From: Cyanobacteria bacterium SIG28 | GTDB lineage: Bacteria; Cyanobacteriota; Vampirovibrionia; Gastranaerophilales; Gastranaerophilaceae | Direction of reading: 5' to 3' | Assembly: GCA_015152525.1 (NCBI GenBank) | Contig: SUTU01000002.1 | Coordinates: 62,001 to 126,000, forward strand | DNA: 64,000 bases | In this document: positions 36,285-45,792 of the stretch, one piece after another | How positions within the stretch are numbered: the first letter of the stretch is position 1 | Layout: each line of letters starts with the position of its first letter | The notes under the pieces: generated by a model | The model's input: only the letters and a program-made list of their open reading frames with translations | What the model was told of the DNA's origin: nothing | The model's database searches: none | Position numbers and translations under genes: made by a program

Positions 36285-37103
36285 TTAATTGTTAAGTAGT
36301 AAATGAGCATTTTCAACTATCTCTTCAACATTATAGGTATTTTCATCATTTTTTTGTTGAGTTGAAAACCATATTAAATACTCAATATTACCTGCAGGAC
36401 CTTTAATTGAAGAATAAGTTAAACCGTTTACAAAATAACCTAAATCCTTTACGCATTTTATTACATTAGAAATAACTTCTTTATGAACGTCTTTATTTCT
36501 AACAACGCCACCTTTTTCTATCAAATCTTTACCGGCTTCAAATTGAGGTTTTATTAAACATATCATCTCATGAAATTCTGGATTCATTAGTGTCTTTAGG
36601 TTAGGTAAAATTTTATCTAACGAAATAAAGGATAAGTCTGATACTAATAAATCTGCAACAGGTTCGTCATCGGCGTATATGTCTTCATAACTGCAAGTTC
36701 GTAAATTTGTTTTTTCAATAGTTTTAACTTTTTCAGAACTTCTTATTTTCCAATCTAATTGTCCATAACCTACATCAGCTGCATATACAAATCCGGCGCC
36801 GTTTTGTAATAAACAATCCGTAAACCCGCCAGTGGATGCTCCAGCATCTAAACAAATGCGTTCTGAAACATTAACAGGAAATGTTTCTAACGCTTTTTTT
36901 AACTTAAAACCTCCTCTTGAAACAAACGGCATTGATTTAACCTTAAAATCATGTTCCTTAGAAGTGTCAATTTGATATCCGGCTTTGGTTATAACCTCTG
37001 TACCAATCATAACATTACCCGCTAAAATTGCAGCAGAAGCTTTGCTCTTTGTTTCAAAAAAGCCTAAATCAACTAAAACTTTATCTAAACGTTCCTTTTT
37101 CAT
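36285..37103 (-). CDS. tlyA: TlyA-family rRNA 2'-O-methyltransferase
   Basis: The 272-residue protein has an N-terminal S4 RNA-binding domain (about 1-60, RLDKVLVDLGFFETKSKA) and an FtsJ-like SAM methyltransferase domain (about 80-240). The latter has motif I CLDAGASTGGFTDCLLQ and the catalytic-lysine segment CLIKPQFEAG. TlyA methylates cytidines in 16S and/or 23S rRNA; proteins of this length are usually called TlyA or hemolysin A. The start codon overlaps the tatD stop by 4 bases (ATGA), so the genes are coupled. Confidence 0.93.
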   Translation of the reverse strand: MKKERLDKVLVDLGFFETKSKASAAILAGNVMIGTEVITKAGYQIDTSKEHDFKVKSMPFVSRGGFKLKKALETFPVNVSERICLDAGASTGGFTDCLLQNGAGFVYAADVGYGQLDWKIRSSEKVKTIEKTNLRTCSYEDIYADDEPVADLLVSDLSFISLDKILPNLKTLMNPEFHEMICLIKPQFEAGKDLIEKGGVVRNKDVHKEVISNVIKCVKDLGYFVNGLTYSSIKGPAGNIEYLIWFSTQQKNDENTYNVEEIVENAHLLLNN

Positions 37104-37864
37104 ATTCCAAAAAATTCCTCAGCATTAGTTGTAGTTATATCAATCAGTTTTTCAATATTCATTCCTCTTAGATTTGCAATTTCTTCTGCTACATATTTTA
37201 CATATGCAGGTTGATTTATTTTACCTCTAAAAGGTACTGGTGTTAAGTACGGTGAATCCGTTTCTAAAACAAGATTTTCGAGTGGAACTTCTTTAGCAAC
37301 ATCTTTCATTTTAACAGCATTTTTGAATGTTACAACACCGCCTAATGCAATATACCAGCCTTGTTTAACACATTCTTTCATAAATTCAACACTACCTGAA
37401 AAACAATGGAAAAGAACTTTACTACCTTCATTTTCTTCTTTTAAAATATCAAAAGTATCTTTATGTGCTTCTCTATCATGTACAATAATTGGCAGATTTA
37501 AGCGATTAGCCATACGAATTTGTTTTCTAAAACCGTCCTTTTGAATTTCATTAAACGTTTTATCCCAATAATAATCTAAACCTATTTCACCTACAGCAAC
37601 AACTTTAGGATTGTTGGCTAATTCTATCATTTTATTTTCTATTTCATCTGAATAGGTTTTAGTTTCGCTCGGATATATTCCGACCATTGTATAAAATTGC
37701 TCATAACTGTTAGCTAAATTAATAATTTTATCTAAAGTCTTTTCTTCAACAGAAGGGATAATTACTTTCTTCACATTATTTAACTGCATTTGATTTATTA
37801 TTTCCGCAATTGGAAATTCAATCATATCAATATGAGCATGCGTATCTATTAAATAATTCTTCAT
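37100..37864 (-). CDS. tatD: TatD-family metal-dependent hydrolase/DNase
   Basis: This is a 254-residue TIM-barrel metalloenzyme. The metal ligands are visible in DTHAHID (N-terminus), AVGEIGLDYY (Glu), IVHDRE (His), LFHCFSG (His) and LETDSPYL (Asp). Members are 3'-5' exonucleases or deoxyribonucleases of quality control. I chose ATG 37864 (MKNYLIDTHAHID); the longer frame to 37885 runs through a TATAAT box that ends 6 bases before this ATG. The transcript is predicted leaderless and continues into tlyA. Confidence 0.93.
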   Translation of the reverse strand: MKNYLIDTHAHIDMIEFPIAEIINQMQLNNVKKVIIPSVEEKTLDKIINLANSYEQFYTMVGIYPSETKTYSDEIENKMIELANNPKVVAVGEIGLDYYWDKTFNEIQKDGFRKQIRMANRLNLPIIVHDREAHKDTFDILKEENEGSKVLFHCFSGSVEFMKECVKQGWYIALGGVVTFKNAVKMKDVAKEVPLENLVLETDSPYLTPVPFRGKINQPAYVKYVAEEIANLRGMNIEKLIDITTTNAEEFFGI

Positions 37865-37870
37865 TTTTTG

Positions 37871-37879
37871 ATTATAACA
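37871..37879 (-). promoter_or_regulatory. Extended -10 promoter of tatD-tlyA
   Basis: On the minus strand TGTTATAAT (TGn-TATAAT) ends 6 bases before the tatD ATG at 37864. No ribosome site fits between, so a leaderless mRNA is predicted. Confidence 0.6.
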
Positions 37880-37911
37880 TAACAAAAACTAATCTTATAA
37901 TCATAAAAAAG

Positions 37912-37939
37912 TTTACACAGACAATGTTTGTGGTATCAT
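37912..37939 (+). promoter_or_regulatory. gyrA promoter
   Basis: TTTACA (37912-37917), a 16-base spacer and TATCAT (37934-37939) with TGG directly before it give an extended -10 promoter. The gyrA TTG start is 44 bases further on, behind GAGGAG. Confidence 0.6.
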
Positions 37940-37982
37940 GTTGTTATCGGGATAGATTTAAAACGGACAGAGGAGAAAGATT

Positions 37983-40532
37983 TTGAGTCAACAAAATATG
38001 TTTTCAGACGGTAAGATTGTACCGGTTAATATAAGAGAAGAAATGAAAAAATGCTATATTGACTATGCAATGTCAGTTATAGTTGGTCGTGCGCTTCCGG
38101 ATGTTAGAGATGGGCTAAAACCTGTTCACAGAAGGATTTTATACGCAATGAATGAACTTGGTATGACGCCGGATAAACCGTTCAAAAAGTGTGCACGTAT
38201 TGTAGGGGAAGTTCTTGGTAAATATCACCCTCACGGCGACAGTTCGGTTTATGAAGCTTTAGTTCGTTTGGCTCAAGATTTCAACACTAGATATTTAGTT
38301 GTTGACGGGCATGGTAACTTCGGTTCTGTTGACGGTGATGGCGCTGCTGCAATGCGTTATACAGAGGCTCGTATGCACAAGATTACAACATCTATGTTAG
38401 CGGATATTGACTGTGAAACAGTTGATTTTGTACCGAACTTTGACGGTTCATTAGAAGAACCTTCAGTACTTCCTGTTAGACTACCAATGCTTTTATTAAA
38501 CGGCGTTTCAGGTATTGCAGTTGGTATGGCTACAAATATTCCGCCTCATAACTTATCAGAAGTTGTTGACGGAACAATCGCATTAATAGATAACCCTCAG
38601 ATTACTATTGAAGGTTTAATGGAACACATTAAAGGTCCTGATTTCCCTACAGCAGCTACAATTGTTGGTTTAGGTGATATAAAACAAGCGTATGAAACAG
38701 GTCGTGGTTCTATTAAAATGTCAGCTGTTGCAACAATTGAAGAAATCCCTGGTGGTGCAGGCAGACAATCAAGAACTGCAATTATTGTAACTGAAATACC
38801 TTACCAAGTTAACAAAGCTCAATTGATTGAAAAAATTGCAGAATTGGTAAAAGAACAAAGAATTAATGGTATCTCTGACTTACGTGATGAATCTGACAGA
38901 GATGGTATGAGAATTGTTATAGAACTTAAACGTGATGCAAAACCTGAAGTTGTTAAGAATAACTTATTTAAATATACACAATTAGCTACTACATTTGGTG
39001 TTAATATGGTTACCTTATGCGGTAAGCAACCAAGGCTCTTAAATCTTTATGAAGTTCTTAATGAATTCGTTGAACACAGGGTTGAGATTGTAACAAGAAG
39101 AACTATTTACTTCTTGAAAAAAGCTAAAATCAGAGCACATATTTTAGCTGGTTTATTGATAGCTTTAGGTTCATTAGATGAAGTTATTGAATTGATTAAA
39201 AAATCCAAAACTACTGATGATGCTCGTGTAGGTTTGATGAGTAAATTTGGTTTGGATGTTGATCAAGCTAACGCTATCTTGGAAATGCAATTAAGAAGAT
39301 TAACAGGATTAGAACAAGATAAAATTAAAAACGAATATGACGAATTACTTAAAAAGATTACTGAATATGAAGGTATTCTTGCAGACAGACAAAAAGTTCT
39401 TGATATTATCAAAGCTGAATTAATCGAAGATAAAGAAAAATATGGCGACGATAGAAAAACTCAGATTGTTCCAGAACAAGGAGAAGTAACTATTGAAGAT
39501 TTAACACCAAATACACCTATGGCAGTATTTATTACTAATCAAGGTTATTTGAAGAGAATTTCATTAGATACTTTTGAACGTCAAAATCGTGCAACACGTG
39601 GTAAAGCAGGTATGAAAACCAAGGAAGATGACGATATTCAACACTTCTTCACTGCAATGATGCACGATAAAGTATTGTTCTTCTCTTCTAAAGGTATTGT
39701 GTACAGCTTGAATGTATATGATTTCCCAGAAGGCGGTCGTCAAGCAAAAGGTCTACCGATTGTTAACGTTTTACCTATAGAACAAGGCGAAAAAATAACA
39801 GCTGTTGTTCCGGTAAGTAATTTCTCTCACGAATTAAACCTAATTATGTTAACACAAAAAGGTTATATAAAGAGAATTGAATTAGATAACTTTGCTAATA
39901 TAAGAAGAAGCGGTATTATTGCAATATCACTCGAAGAAGGTGATATGCTAAATTGGGTTAAATTAGCAAATCCTAATGATGAAATCTTAATTGGTACGTC
40001 TTGCGGTATGGCAATCAGATTCCCAATTGAAGATTTAAGACCGCTTGGCAGAAGTGCTCGTGGTGTAAACTCTATGAAACTCCGTTCTGCTGATATGATT
40101 ATCGGTTGTGATATCGTTCCAAGAAATTATGATGCAGATTTATTGGTAGTAACTTCTGACGGATTTGGAAAACGTACTAAACTATCAGAATTCCGCTCTC
40201 AAAATAGAGGTGGTATCGGTTTAATTGCAACAAAATTCAAATCAAATATGTCAAGACTCGTTGCATTAACAATAGTTGAAGAAAAAGATGAGATAATGCT
40301 GGTAACATCAAGTGGTATAGTAACACGTATTAAAGCCGGTGATATTTCTTGTCAAGGTCGTCCTGCAACAGGTGTAAGAGCGCAAAACTTAATGGAAAAT
40401 GATACAGTTGTATCTGTTAATAAAATCGTAAACACTGATAAAGACGACGATACAGAGTTACCACCAAGTTCCGATGCTGTACAGGACGAGGCTGGTGAAC
40501 AAGTAACTTTAATAGATACTATTCAAGAATAA
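37983..40532 (+). CDS. gyrA: DNA gyrase subunit A
   Basis: The 849-residue type IIA topoisomerase A subunit has its catalytic tyrosine in [10 protein letters not shown] (about 121-130) and the quinolone-region stretch [19 protein letters not shown] (about 78-96). A C-terminal beta-pinwheel domain of repeated blades follows (about 500-800). The GyrA-box is [10 protein letters not shown], degenerate compared with the usual QRRGGKG, so a ParC-like function cannot be fully excluded; length and blade number favour GyrA. It starts at a TTG with a GAGGAG site. The C-terminus is acidic. gyrB is not in the window. Confidence 0.92.
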   Translation: MSQQNMFSDGKIVPVNIREEMKKCYIDYAMSVIVGRALPDVRDGLKPVHRRILYAMNELGMTPDKPFKKCARIVGEVLGKYHPHGDSSVYEALVRLAQDFNTRYLVVDGHGNFGSVDGDGAAAMRYTEARMHKITTSMLADIDCETVDFVPNFDGSLEEPSVLPVRLPMLLLNGVSGIAVGMATNIPPHNLSEVVDGTIALIDNPQITIEGLMEHIKGPDFPTAATIVGLGDIKQAYETGRGSIKMSAVATIEEIPGGAGRQSRTAIIVTEIPYQVNKAQLIEKIAELVKEQRINGISDLRDESDRDGMRIVIELKRDAKPEVVKNNLFKYTQLATTFGVNMVTLCGKQPRLLNLYEVLNEFVEHRVEIVTRRTIYFLKKAKIRAHILAGLLIALGSLDEVIELIKKSKTTDDARVGLMSKFGLDVDQANAILEMQLRRLTGLEQDKIKNEYDELLKKITEYEGILADRQKVLDIIKAELIEDKEKYGDDRKTQIVPEQGEVTIEDLTPNTPMAVFITNQGYLKRISLDTFERQNRATRGKAGMKTKEDDDIQHFFTAMMHDKVLFFSSKGIVYSLNVYDFPEGGRQAKGLPIVNVLPIEQGEKITAVVPVSNFSHELNLIMLTQKGYIKRIELDNFANIRRSGIIAISLEEGDMLNWVKLANPNDEILIGTSCGMAIRFPIEDLRPLGRSARGVNSMKLRSADMIIGCDIVPRNYDADLLVVTSDGFGKRTKLSEFRSQNRGGIGLIATKFKSNMSRLVALTIVEEKDEIMLVTSSGIVTRIKAGDISCQGRPATGVRAQNLMENDTVVSVNKIVNTDKDDDTELPPSSDAVQDEAGEQVTLIDTIQE

Positions 40533-40556
40533 ATTACAATAAAATAAAATTAAAAA

Positions 40557-40590
40557 GACAATAAATATTTCTTATTTATTGTCTTTTTTT
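40557..40590. terminator. Bidirectional terminator after gyrA
   Basis: GACAATAAATA / TATTTATTGTC (11-bp stem) is followed by T7, with A-rich sequence on the left. It serves gyrA and the convergent gene at 40608. Confidence 0.9.
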
Positions 40591-40607
40591 TATTCTGGTT
40601 ATACGAA

Positions 40608-41234
40608 CTAGCTTCTTTTTACCGGATAATCTGTATTTATTAATATATGCCAAGTATCTAAAAACGGCTCATTTTTCCCTATTTTATTTGCTTGCTTAAG
40701 AAAAGATTTTCGCTCTTTCGTATATTGATTGAACAGTTCATCAAGGCGTTTATTATTTGACTCGGCAAGTGTCTCATGCACTTTTGCACAGTCTTTACCT
40801 GCAAAATTATAATAATTTGCTAATCTACGATTAGTTTTATATGCCCTAGATGTGCTTGTAATGTTTTCTTTAATAGGTTTAATTTTTTCATTAAAACGAG
40901 CTTCAGTACTCAAAGCATAAAATATGTTTACAAAAGTATCTGTTATTTTTTCTACAACATTTGGTGTTACATCTTCTTTTGTTTTAATATTGTTGCCTAA
41001 TAATTTTTCATAACCCTCTGAAACAATATATCCAACATTATTAACATTAAACTCCAAAGCATGAACATCAGTACCGACAATATCTTTACCTGCACGAGTT
41101 AAGCTTAAACTACCTTCTATACCGGCAGTTCTTTCTGCAAACCTTTTACCAACATTTTTCATAATATTATGTCGCCCTTTAAGGCTGGTTACTAAGTTCG
41201 CTTGAAAATTTACAGGATTTATTCTGTTATCCAT
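40608..41234 (-). CDS. Unknown protein with lineage-type N-terminal motif
   Basis: The 208-residue protein is not recognised. It begins MDNRINPVNFQANLVTSLKG, matching the pattern INxxxF-small-x-L/F seen in the proteins at 30241 and 47852. The rest is mainly helical and lysine-rich (for example KSFLKQANKIGKNEPFLDTW), with no membrane span or signal peptide. An AAAGGGGG ribosome site precedes the ATG. It is a single-gene unit between the gyrA terminator and the ilvC promoter. No function can be assigned. Confidence 0.55.
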   Translation of the reverse strand: MDNRINPVNFQANLVTSLKGRHNIMKNVGKRFAERTAGIEGSLSLTRAGKDIVGTDVHALEFNVNNVGYIVSEGYEKLLGNNIKTKEDVTPNVVEKITDTFVNIFYALSTEARFNEKIKPIKENITSTSRAYKTNRRLANYYNFAGKDCAKVHETLAESNNKRLDELFNQYTKERKSFLKQANKIGKNEPFLDTWHILINTDYPVKRS

Positions 41235-41366
41235 AATCTAACCCCCTTTCGAATAATATTATAAAACCAATAAAATATTTTTTTGTCATAATGCTTAATA
41301 AAAATTAATATATCTAACATTTTTGACTTTATTTGTTGTTATAATTTAACTAAGAGGAGATAAATT

Positions 41367-42392
41367 ATGAATAGTTTAAAAATATATTTAGATAAAGATA
41401 TAAACACAGAACTTATTAAGACAAAAAAAATTGCAATAATAGGGTTTGGCTCACAGGGCTACGGGCAAGGTATGAATTTGGTTGACTCAGGTTGTGATGT
41501 TGTTTTTGGACTTCGCCAAGGCGGACAATCCTGGATAAAAGCAAAAGATTACGGATTAAAAACAATGTCGATAGCTGATGCTGTTAAATGGGCAGACATT
41601 GTTCAGATACTAATTCCGGATGAAATTCAATCAAAAGTATATAAAGAAGAAATTGAGCCTAATTTAAGAAGTGGGCAATATCTAATGTTTTCACACGGTT
41701 TTAATATCCATTATAATTATATAAAACCTTCAAACAACATTAATGTAATAATGGTTGCACCTAAAGCACCAGGGCACACAGTTAGAAGCGAATATGTTTC
41801 GAATAAAGGTGTTCCGTCTTTAATTGCTATTCAGCAAGATTATACAGGAAATTCAAAAGAAATAGCTCTTTCATATGCTTCAGCAATTGGTTCGGGCAGA
41901 ACCGGTATTATTGAAACATCCTTTAGAGAAGAAACTGAAACAGATTTATTTGGTGAACAAGCCGTACTATGTGGTGGTTGCTCAGCTTTAATAAAAGCCG
42001 GTTTTGAAACACTGGTTGAAGCAGGATATTCACCATATATGGCATATTTTGAAGTTTGTCATGAATTAAAGTTAATTGTTGATTTAATTTATCAAGGCGG
42101 AATTGATGACATGCATTATTCAATATCTAATAATGCTGAATACGGCGATTATACAAGAGGACCAAAAGTAATCGATTCTTCCGTTAAATCAAGAATGAAA
42201 GAAATTCTTACCCAAATCCAAGACGGTAGTTATGCAAAAGAATTTATGAATGAATTTCAAGACGGCTCAAATAAATTTAAAGAATACCGAAATATTGCGC
42301 AAAACCATCAAATTGAGCAAGTTGGTTCCGAAATTAGATCTTTATTTAATTGGAATAGTGAAAACAAAATGATAGACAGATCTAAGAACTAA
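41367..42392 (+). CDS. ilvC: Ketol-acid reductoisomerase
   Basis: This is the second enzyme of branched-chain amino acid synthesis, here a 341-residue class I form. The NADPH-binding motif is GFGSQGYGQGMNL (family usual GYGSQGHAQALNL), the specificity loop is LRQGGQSW, and the catalytic histidine is in FSHGFNI. The Mg ligands are seen in ETETDLFGEQ and FEVCHELKL. A histidine in the nucleotide motif is replaced by tyrosine, which is uncommon. No ilvB, ilvN or ilvD is adjacent. A TGTTATAAT extended -10 lies at 41337-41345. The 3' end overlaps the convergent gene by 11 bases. Confidence 0.93.
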   Translation: MNSLKIYLDKDINTELIKTKKIAIIGFGSQGYGQGMNLVDSGCDVVFGLRQGGQSWIKAKDYGLKTMSIADAVKWADIVQILIPDEIQSKVYKEEIEPNLRSGQYLMFSHGFNIHYNYIKPSNNINVIMVAPKAPGHTVRSEYVSNKGVPSLIAIQQDYTGNSKEIALSYASAIGSGRTGIIETSFREETETDLFGEQAVLCGGCSALIKAGFETLVEAGYSPYMAYFEVCHELKLIVDLIYQGGIDDMHYSISNNAEYGDYTRGPKVIDSSVKSRMKEILTQIQDGSYAKEFMNEFQDGSNKFKEYRNIAQNHQIEQVGSEIRSLFNWNSENKMIDRSKN

Positions 42393-43695
42393 ATTTCTTA
42401 TCTTTGATACTTTTTATTTTTGTTAGAATTTCTTCGATTAACAAATCGTAATCAGGATATGCATCTGTATACAATTCTTGTACTTTATCTTCTGTTACGT
42501 AAGGTAGTCCTTTAACTGAATAAATATTTTTGACAATTTCTGTTTTATTTCCCCAACAAGGTGAAAATAGTGTTATAATAGGTATATCAGAAGGAATTAA
42601 AAACTCTGTTAAACCGCTTCTTAACGAAACAACAGTTTTAGATAAAGTTGTTAAATAAAATATCTCTTTATATGTCAAAATAGGATAGTCATTATCTTTA
42701 ACATATAAACTTGGTCTTCTGGCAATATTAATAAAAGTACTGAAGCCTAAATCATTTAATTCTTTATCTAATTTATTCCAAAAATCCGAACTTAACTCTG
42801 ATATAGTAGAAGCTTCCGGTGCTAATATAATAAGATTTTCAAGATCCAGTTTAAGAGGTTTAATTTTTTTTAATAAAGTATCTTTAACCTCTTGTTTTAT
42901 TGTCCAGTTAGGAATTTGACTTTCTTCATAACTCAAACCCACATATTTTACTATTGCGTCATAATAATAGTTATTCAGAAAAAAACAATTAACATTATCA
43001 AAATGCTGCCTATTATACATTATATAAAACTTATGATTATTATATTCCCAAGACGATCCAATATTTCTCAATGAAAAAGTAAAGGGATAACAATCAATAT
43101 ACATAAAACTATATTCAGGTAAATACATTTCAAGAATATCTTTATGATACTCTTTTGATGCTATAATTAAAGGTTTTTTTGAACCATTTTTCTTAAAAGT
43201 ATTTTTAGCTAAATAAGCTATAAAAGCATTAATTTCACCACTATTAGCTGACAAAATATAAACATCATCGAAATCAACATAAATATTAGCAATGTATTCA
43301 TCCCAAAAAAACTTTTTTAATTCAAAGTATTCATCATCTGAAGTTTTCTTGCGACTAATTCGTTTGGTTTTGGGTTTAGCTTTTGATTTTGATTTAGCAT
43401 TTTGGTGCGAATCTTGTTTAAGTTGATAAGAAGTATAAATACAAGATTCACTCGGATTTATTGGATGCGTTATGAAAAATACCCGTAACTGAAAAGCAAT
43501 TAAATTTGAAAGTTCTGTTGCTAATTCAGTTTCATATATTGGTTCCAATACAATTTTTATATTTTCTTTAAGAAGTTTTTCTTCCAGTAAGTTTTCATTA
43601 TTATCTTTGTATTCAATCTCATAATTTTTATCTTCTATAGAAAAACTACAACAACCATCTTTTAAATATATTTTAATTAATATTCTCTCATCCAT
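42382..43695 (-). CDS. Possible GT-B glycosyltransferase-like protein
   Basis: The 437-residue protein is only tentatively placed. Its C-terminal half (about 285-430) has the GT-B pattern of heptosyltransferase-like enzymes: a strand NLIILAPEAS, then WNKLDKELNDLGFSTFINIA, and the nucleotide-sugar pocket region YKEIFYLTTLSKTVVSLRSGLTEFLI followed by IPIITLFSP. A lysine/serine-rich linker (about 100-120) separates it from an N-terminal part that I cannot name. No other cell-surface polysaccharide gene adjoins it. Its last 11 bases overlap the end of ilvC tail to tail. Confidence 0.45.
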   Translation of the reverse strand: MDERILIKIYLKDGCCSFSIEDKNYEIEYKDNNENLLEEKLLKENIKIVLEPIYETELATELSNLIAFQLRVFFITHPINPSESCIYTSYQLKQDSHQNAKSKSKAKPKTKRISRKKTSDDEYFELKKFFWDEYIANIYVDFDDVYILSANSGEINAFIAYLAKNTFKKNGSKKPLIIASKEYHKDILEMYLPEYSFMYIDCYPFTFSLRNIGSSWEYNNHKFYIMYNRQHFDNVNCFFLNNYYYDAIVKYVGLSYEESQIPNWTIKQEVKDTLLKKIKPLKLDLENLIILAPEASTISELSSDFWNKLDKELNDLGFSTFINIARRPSLYVKDNDYPILTYKEIFYLTTLSKTVVSLRSGLTEFLIPSDIPIITLFSPCWGNKTEIVKNIYSVKGLPYVTEDKVQELYTDAYPDYDLLIEEILTKIKSIKDKKFSS

Positions 43696-43837
43696 AAATC
43701 ATCTCTTTCTCTAGTCTATTATAACATAAAATAGTCTACCTCTATTGTACAGTTATCTTATGTCAATAATTAAACTTGGATATAAAATAAAGAAGTAGAA
43801 AAAAACTACAGTTTTTATAATTAAAAAGGAGTAAATT

Positions 43838-44125
43838 ATGAAAAAAACATTATCGGCATTAGCTGTTTTAGGGATTATTGCAGTAACAGCACAATCTGCA
43901 AATGCAGCTTGGTCAAATTCAAATTGGAATCCTTCAAATTGGTTTGGACGTGGTTGTAACAAATGTGAGAAAAAATGCGACCCTTGTTCAACAGGTTATG
44001 CAGCACCTTGTGATCCTTGCCAAAAGAAAGTTATCCAACCTTGTAACCCTTGTCAAAAAACAAACCCTTGTCCGGTTCAACAACCTTGCGATCCTTGTGA
44101 TAGACTACAAAATATGAACAAATAG
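43838..44125 (+). CDS. Small secreted cysteine-rich protein with CxPC repeats
   Basis: The 95-residue protein has a clear signal peptide (KKTLSALAVLGIIAVTAQSANA, cleavage after about residue 24) followed by WSNSNWNPSNWFG. About 50 residues then carry eleven cysteines, mostly in repeated PC-D/N-PC units (CDPC, PCDPC, PCNPC, PCDPC). The pattern suggests a metal-binding or disulfide-linked extracytoplasmic peptide; no named family is recognised. It has an AAAGGAG ribosome site and its own terminator, so it is a single-gene transcript. Confidence 0.72.
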   Translation: MKKTLSALAVLGIIAVTAQSANAAWSNSNWNPSNWFGRGCNKCEKKCDPCSTGYAAPCDPCQKKVIQPCNPCQKTNPCPVQQPCDPCDRLQNMNK

Positions 44126-44137
44126 TTATCAAATAAA

Positions 44138-44170
44138 AAAGGTTTATAGAATTACAACTATAAACCTTTT
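44138..44170 (+). terminator. Terminator of the cysteine-rich gene
   Basis: AAAGGTTTATAG / CTATAAACCTTT (12-bp stem) is followed by a T-rich tail, 13 bases after the stop. Confidence 0.9.
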
Positions 44171-44192
44171 TTATATATATTTTTTTATATAC

Positions 44193-44225
44193 AAAAACAG
44201 GCTGATATTAATCAACCTGTTTTTA
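44193..44225. terminator. Terminator of the YtxH cluster
   Basis: AAAAACAGG / CCTGTTTTT (9-bp stem) lies 17 bases after the stop of the minus-strand YtxH gene and is active mainly in that direction. Confidence 0.8.
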
Positions 44226-44241
44226 TTACTATTTTTTGCAA

Positions 44242-44511
44242 CTAAGCTTGTGATTGTTCGCCGTTTTTACCAAGCATATCGTGAAGCTTTGACATTATTT
44301 CTTCACTTTTACCTTGAACGTCAGAAACAATATCATCTGCTCTTTTTTGGATATCTTTAACTGTTGCATCTGTTTTCTTTGCCATTTCAGAAGCCATATC
44401 ACCAAGCATTTCTCTTGTTTCTTCACCTGATTTAGGTGCTAATAAGATACCTGCTACAGCGCCTAAAGCTGCTCCAACAGCAAATCCTGCTAAAAATCTC
44501 ATAACTGACAT
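44242..44511 (-). CDS. YtxH-domain membrane protein
   Basis: The 89-residue protein has one N-terminal glycine-rich membrane segment followed directly by the YtxH signature (FAVGAALGAVAGILLAPKSG then EETREMLGD), then an amphipathic helix. YtxH proteins are small general-stress-type envelope proteins with no known enzyme activity. ATG 44511 follows AAGGAG by 9 bases; an upstream TTG overlaps that site. It is the last of four small same-strand membrane-protein genes (45712 to 44242) with short gaps. Confidence 0.8.
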   Translation of the reverse strand: MSVMRFLAGFAVGAALGAVAGILLAPKSGEETREMLGDMASEMAKKTDATVKDIQKRADDIVSDVQGKSEEIMSKLHDMLGKNGEQSQA

Positions 44512-44586
44512 ATTATTTTTCTCCTTCAATTGTAGTTTAACTTTATTATTAAAAAATTTTATCGGTTATTTGTCTAATCTAAATGC

Positions 44587-44952
44587 TTATTTTTGTGAAA
44601 ACATTTTGAAAGCTGAACAAAGCCCTTTAAAAAAGCCACCGGCAGCTTTTCCGGTTAATTTTGAAACTTGACCGAATATTTTTAAAGGTGTTTTTGAGAT
44701 AAAATCTCTTGCTTTTTTTACACCTTCATCAGCTTTTATTATTACACCACTAATAATCTCTACTGACTTATTCACATTCTTTAATGTTGGTTCTAGTTCA
44801 GTTTTTATTATAGTTGTAGTTTCATCAATATTACGTGTTAAATGAGAAATATCATACAAAACTTTAACCAACATAATCCCGATTAAAATAACAATAACAC
44901 CTGTAGCATATGCTAAAAATGTTAAACCTTGATATAATTGTGCTGTTTCCAT
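44587..44952 (-). CDS. DUF948-like membrane protein
   Basis: The 121-residue protein has one membrane segment (about 12-32) followed by a long helix resembling DUF948/YoxC-type proteins (LTRNIDETTTIIKTELEPTLKNVNKSVEIISG). The C-terminal part contains a second moderately hydrophobic stretch (GKAAGGFFKGLCSAF). DUF948 and YtxH genes are often neighbours in Gram-positive bacteria and cyanobacteria, as here. It has a good AAAGGGG site. Confidence 0.68.
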   Translation of the reverse strand: METAQLYQGLTFLAYATGVIVILIGIMLVKVLYDISHLTRNIDETTTIIKTELEPTLKNVNKSVEIISGVIIKADEGVKKARDFISKTPLKIFGQVSKLTGKAAGGFFKGLCSAFKMFSQK

Positions 44953-44991
44953 TTTTCCCCTTTATTTTTTTATAAAAAATACCATAAGTTA

Positions 44992-45306
44992 TTAGTTAAA
45001 ATCATAATCATTGATTTCTTCTAATTCTTTTGCTTTTCTCATCTTTGAGTTTTTCAGCATATTACCAAACTTTTTATATTGTCTTTCAAGTTTATATTTC
45101 AACAAATCCATAGACTCTAGAGCTTGCTTTTTAGCTTCACTAACTTCCGGAGAATATTTTTCTGCTAAATCACAAACCGTTTCCTTAACTTTTTTTCTCA
45201 TTTCAGAACCCGGACACGGTGCATAAAGTACGCCGGCTATAATACCGCCGATAACTCCTGCAAGAAGCCCTAAGCCAAAACCTATTGATGATTTTTCTTT
45301 ACCCAT
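44992..45306 (-). CDS. YtxH-domain membrane protein, second copy
   Basis: The 104-residue protein begins MGKEKSSIGFGLGLLAGVIGG and continues to the YtxH motif VLYAPCPGSEMRKKV, then a long charged helix. ATG 45306 has AAGAGG upstream at normal spacing, so ten residues of the longer frame are dropped. It differs from the 44242 copy by a Cys-Pro in the motif and a longer C-terminal helix. It probably anchors at the cytoplasmic membrane together with the DUF948-like protein. Confidence 0.75.
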   Translation of the reverse strand: MGKEKSSIGFGLGLLAGVIGGIIAGVLYAPCPGSEMRKKVKETVCDLAEKYSPEVSEAKKQALESMDLLKYKLERQYKKFGNMLKNSKMRKAKELEEINDYDFN

Positions 45307-45340
45307 AATAAACCTCTTTTTCTTAATTATTGTCAATTGA

Positions 45341-45712
45341 TTATACCATAATTTCCAATAAGGATAAACCCTTACCTATTTTTTTTAGTAATTTTGATTT
45401 TCTTATTTTATTTATTACATTGATGTTAAGTTTACAAAGAAGCAAACTTATTAATACTTTTAAAACAAGCTTTGAAAAAGCAACTTCTTGATTATTTTTA
45501 AATTGCTCAATATTTTGATTTGTTAATTCAACACTTTGCTCTGAAATATTTTTTATTAAAACAGAAATATCTTTAATTTTAGGTTTTACCAAATTTAACA
45601 ATTCATCCAGAGATATTATCTTTTTATCCAATTTTAATAGACATTGAAACATTGTAATAACAATAATAATCTCAGCAATAAAAACAACTGATATTAAGAA
45701 TGTGTAAAGCAT
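45341..45712 (-). CDS. Small membrane protein, DUF948-like layout
   Basis: The 123-residue protein has an N-terminal membrane segment (about 3-25, TFLISVVFIAEIIIVITMF), a helical stretch (about 35-85) and a second hydrophobic segment (VLKVLISLLLCKL) with a basic tail. The layout is similar to the DUF948-like protein two genes downstream, but similarity is weak. It is the first gene of the four-gene membrane cluster and divergent from murT. Function is unknown. Confidence 0.55.
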   Translation of the reverse strand: MLYTFLISVVFIAEIIIVITMFQCLLKLDKKIISLDELLNLVKPKIKDISVLIKNISEQSVELTNQNIEQFKNNQEVAFSKLVLKVLISLLLCKLNINVINKIRKSKLLKKIGKGLSLLEIMV

Positions 45713-45792
45713 AACTCGTAATCCGTTTTTGTATTATTATTAAATTATAGTTTATTATTAGAAAAAATAAAATACGCTTAGAGGATTATTTA

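Noticed and set aside
43753-43962. Minus-strand frame opposite the cysteine-rich gene
   Set aside because: It has no ribosome site and overlaps a gene with a clear signal peptide and terminator.
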